From Verrucomicrobia bacterium UBA1263 (GTDB taxonomy: Bacteria; Verrucomicrobiota; Verrucomicrobiia; Limisphaerales; UBA1412), in assembly GCA_002308515.1 (NCBI GenBank), contig DBVN01000085.1, positions 30,439-37,602 of the forward strand: a stretch of DNA of 7,164 nucleotides. The letters run 5' to 3'. Position 1 is the first letter of the stretch; every line of letters starts with the position of its first letter. Shown one piece after another: positions 5,755 through 7,164 of this stretch. Under the pieces are notes generated by a model, which ran no database searches, was not told the DNA's origin, and was given only the letters and a program-made list of their open reading frames with translations. A program made the position numbers and the translations under genes.

Positions 5755-7164
5755 CTATGCTCCTAACGCGGCCAGCGCATCCTGTGACTGTTTCTGTTTC
5801 TGCTGCCATTCGGTCAGGCGCTTCCGGTTTTCTTCCAGTACCGCAGCCGGAGCCTTCTGCGAGAAGTTCGGATTGTTCAAACGGTCTTCGATCCGCTTGA
5901 TCTCCACCTCGCATTTTTCCAGAAGCTTCTTCAGCTTCACGCGTTCCGCTTCCACATCGATCAGTCCGTCCATCGGCAGATAGACCTCGCCCAAAGCGTT
6001 GCGTCCGGACGGAGTCCCTTTGGCCGGTTCATAATCCTCGGCTACTTCCAGCGGATCCGCGTTCAGCAGTGTCTTGATGACATTCAGATCGCGGGTGTCG
6101 AATTTCTCCAGCGGCTTGAGAACGAACTTCACCTTCTTATTGGACGGGATATTCCCTTCGCGGCGCAGATTGCGTCCCTGCACCACCAGGTCATACTTGG
6201 CTTCCGTAAACTTCAGCACCTGCTCATTCAGACCGTAATAATCACAGAAATCCTTATCGAACGGTTTCGGCCAAGGCGCGTTCATGATCGTCTTGCCGCC
6301 CTGGTTCTCCGGCATATCCTTGCTATAGCCCATTCCCTGCCACAGTTCCTCTGTAATGAACGGCAGAAGCGGATGGAATATCCTCAGCGTATTGCTTAGG
6401 ATAAAATCGATCACGGCCACAGTGTTGGCCTTCAGTTTCTCGTCACCGCTGTTCAACGATGCCTTAGCGGCCTCTACATACCAGTCGCAGTACTCATTCC
6501 AGAAGAAACGGTACAATACATGGACGGCCTCCGCGTAGTTGTAATCATCAAAAGCTTTGTTGACCTCGCGGATGCACGTATCCAGACGCGACAAGATCCA
6601 CTTGTCATCACCAGTCAGCAGTGCCGGGTTTATCTCGCCTTCGACTTCGCCGCCCTGCATCTGACGGAAACGGCAGGCGTTCCACAGTTTGTTGCAGAAA
6701 TTGCGGCCCAGTTCCACCTGCTGCTCATCAAACAGCAGATCTTGTCCCAGCGGTGCCGCGCGCATCACACCCATGCGGACCGCGTCCGCGCCGAAACGCG
6801 CGATCAGATCCAGCGGATCGGGTGAATTGCCCAAAGACTTCGACATCTTGCGGCCCAGCTTGTCACGGACGATACCCGTCAGATAAACATCCTTGAACGG
6901 TTTCTGACCGATAAACTCGAAACCGGCCATGATCATGCGCGCCACCCAGAAGAAGAGGATCTCCGGCGCGGTCACCAGCACTGTTGTCGGATAAAACTTC
7001 TTGAAGGTCGCTTCGTCCATCGTGGCGAACGGCCACAGCCAACTGGAGAACCAGGTATCCAGCACATCGTGATCCTGCTCCCAGCCTTCACCGGGGGATG
7101 TCACCTGACAGCGCATCTCGCCGTCCTTGTACCAGACCGGGATCCTGTGTCCCCACCAGAGCTG
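5755..7164 (-). CDS. valS: Valyl-tRNA synthetase, C-terminal part (5' end beyond the window)
   Basis: This class I aminoacyl-tRNA synthetase charges tRNA-Val with valine. The frame is open to the window edge, so 469 residues of a protein usually near 900 are present; the HIGH motif and most of the editing domain lie outside. The first visible residues, QLWWGHRIPVWY, are a ValS hallmark. They are followed by DVLDTWFSSWLWPF of the catalytic core and the KMSKS loop at 106-110 in GRKMSKSLGNSPDPLDLI. Next come the helical anticodon-binding domain (DKWILSRLD through FFWNEYCDWYVE) and a C-terminal charged coiled coil (about the last 70 residues) that contacts the tRNA elbow. The form LLFDEQQVELGRNFCNKLWNA resembles the type in Bacteroidota and PVC bacteria. 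It ends in TAG at 5755. All visible motifs are intact, with no frameshift. The region is GC-richer than the kinase genes. Confidence 0.96.
   Translation of the reverse strand, partial: QLWWGHRIPVWYKDGEMRCQVTSPGEGWEQDHDVLDTWFSSWLWPFATMDEATFKKFYPTTVLVTAPEILFFWVARMIMAGFEFIGQKPFKDVYLTGIVRDKLGRKMSKSLGNSPDPLDLIARFGADAVRMGVMRAAPLGQDLLFDEQQVELGRNFCNKLWNACRFRQMQGGEVEGEINPALLTGDDKWILSRLDTCIREVNKAFDDYNYAEAVHVLYRFFWNEYCDWYVEAAKASLNSGDEKLKANTVAVIDFILSNTLRIFHPLLPFITEELWQGMGYSKDMPENQGGKTIMNAPWPKPFDKDFCDYYGLNEQVLKFTEAKYDLVVQGRNLRREGNIPSNKKVKFVLKPLEKFDTRDLNVIKTLLNADPLEVAEDYEPAKGTPSGRNALGEVYLPMDGLIDVEAERVKLKKLLEKCEVEIKRIEDRLNNPNFSQKAPAAVLEENRKRLTEWQQKQKQSQDALAALGA

Overview
The window is 7.2 kb of tightly packed bacterial DNA in which every gene I can support lies on the minus strand. 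Transcription runs from high to low coordinates, and gaps between genes are 1 to 64 nt. The organism looks Gram-negative, because the low-coordinate half carries an MsbA-type lipid flippase and two kinases resembling the lipopolysaccharide (Kdo/WaaP) kinase family. The valyl-tRNA synthetase variant (residues reading SLGNSPDPLDLI and WFSSWLWPF) and the pairing of a xylose-isomerase-like TIM-barrel protein with a Gfo/Idh/MocA oxidoreductase fit the PVC group best (Lentisphaerota, Kiritimatiellota or Verrucomicrobiota). Bacteroidota is the main alternative. This taxonomic reading is inference, not proof.

Layout in transcription order: (1) 7164-5755, the C-terminal two thirds or so of valS, cut by the window edge; (2) a 64-nt gap with a strong 12-bp hairpin; (3) 5690-4860, a sugar phosphate isomerase/epimerase-type TIM barrel; (4) 4837-3812, a Gfo/Idh/MocA NAD(P)-dependent oxidoreductase; (5) 3770-2844 and 2842-1949, two tandem paralogous WaaP/Kdo-kinase-like proteins separated by 1 nt; (6) 1937-111, an MsbA-like ABC exporter; (7) 85-1, the first 28 codons of a further gene that leaves the window.

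The likely functional units are a housekeeping gene (valS), a two-gene sugar-modifying module, and a three-gene or longer envelope module in which lipid A/core kinases are made together with the lipid A flippase. The hairpin after valS is a plausible boundary between the first and second units. No RNA genes, mobile elements, CRISPR arrays or gene-free stretches above 300 bases were seen. The most interesting part is the tandem kinase pair: it is AT-rich relative to valS, shares a well-conserved N-terminal block, and differs at a possible active-site position. Otherwise the window is fairly ordinary chromosome.
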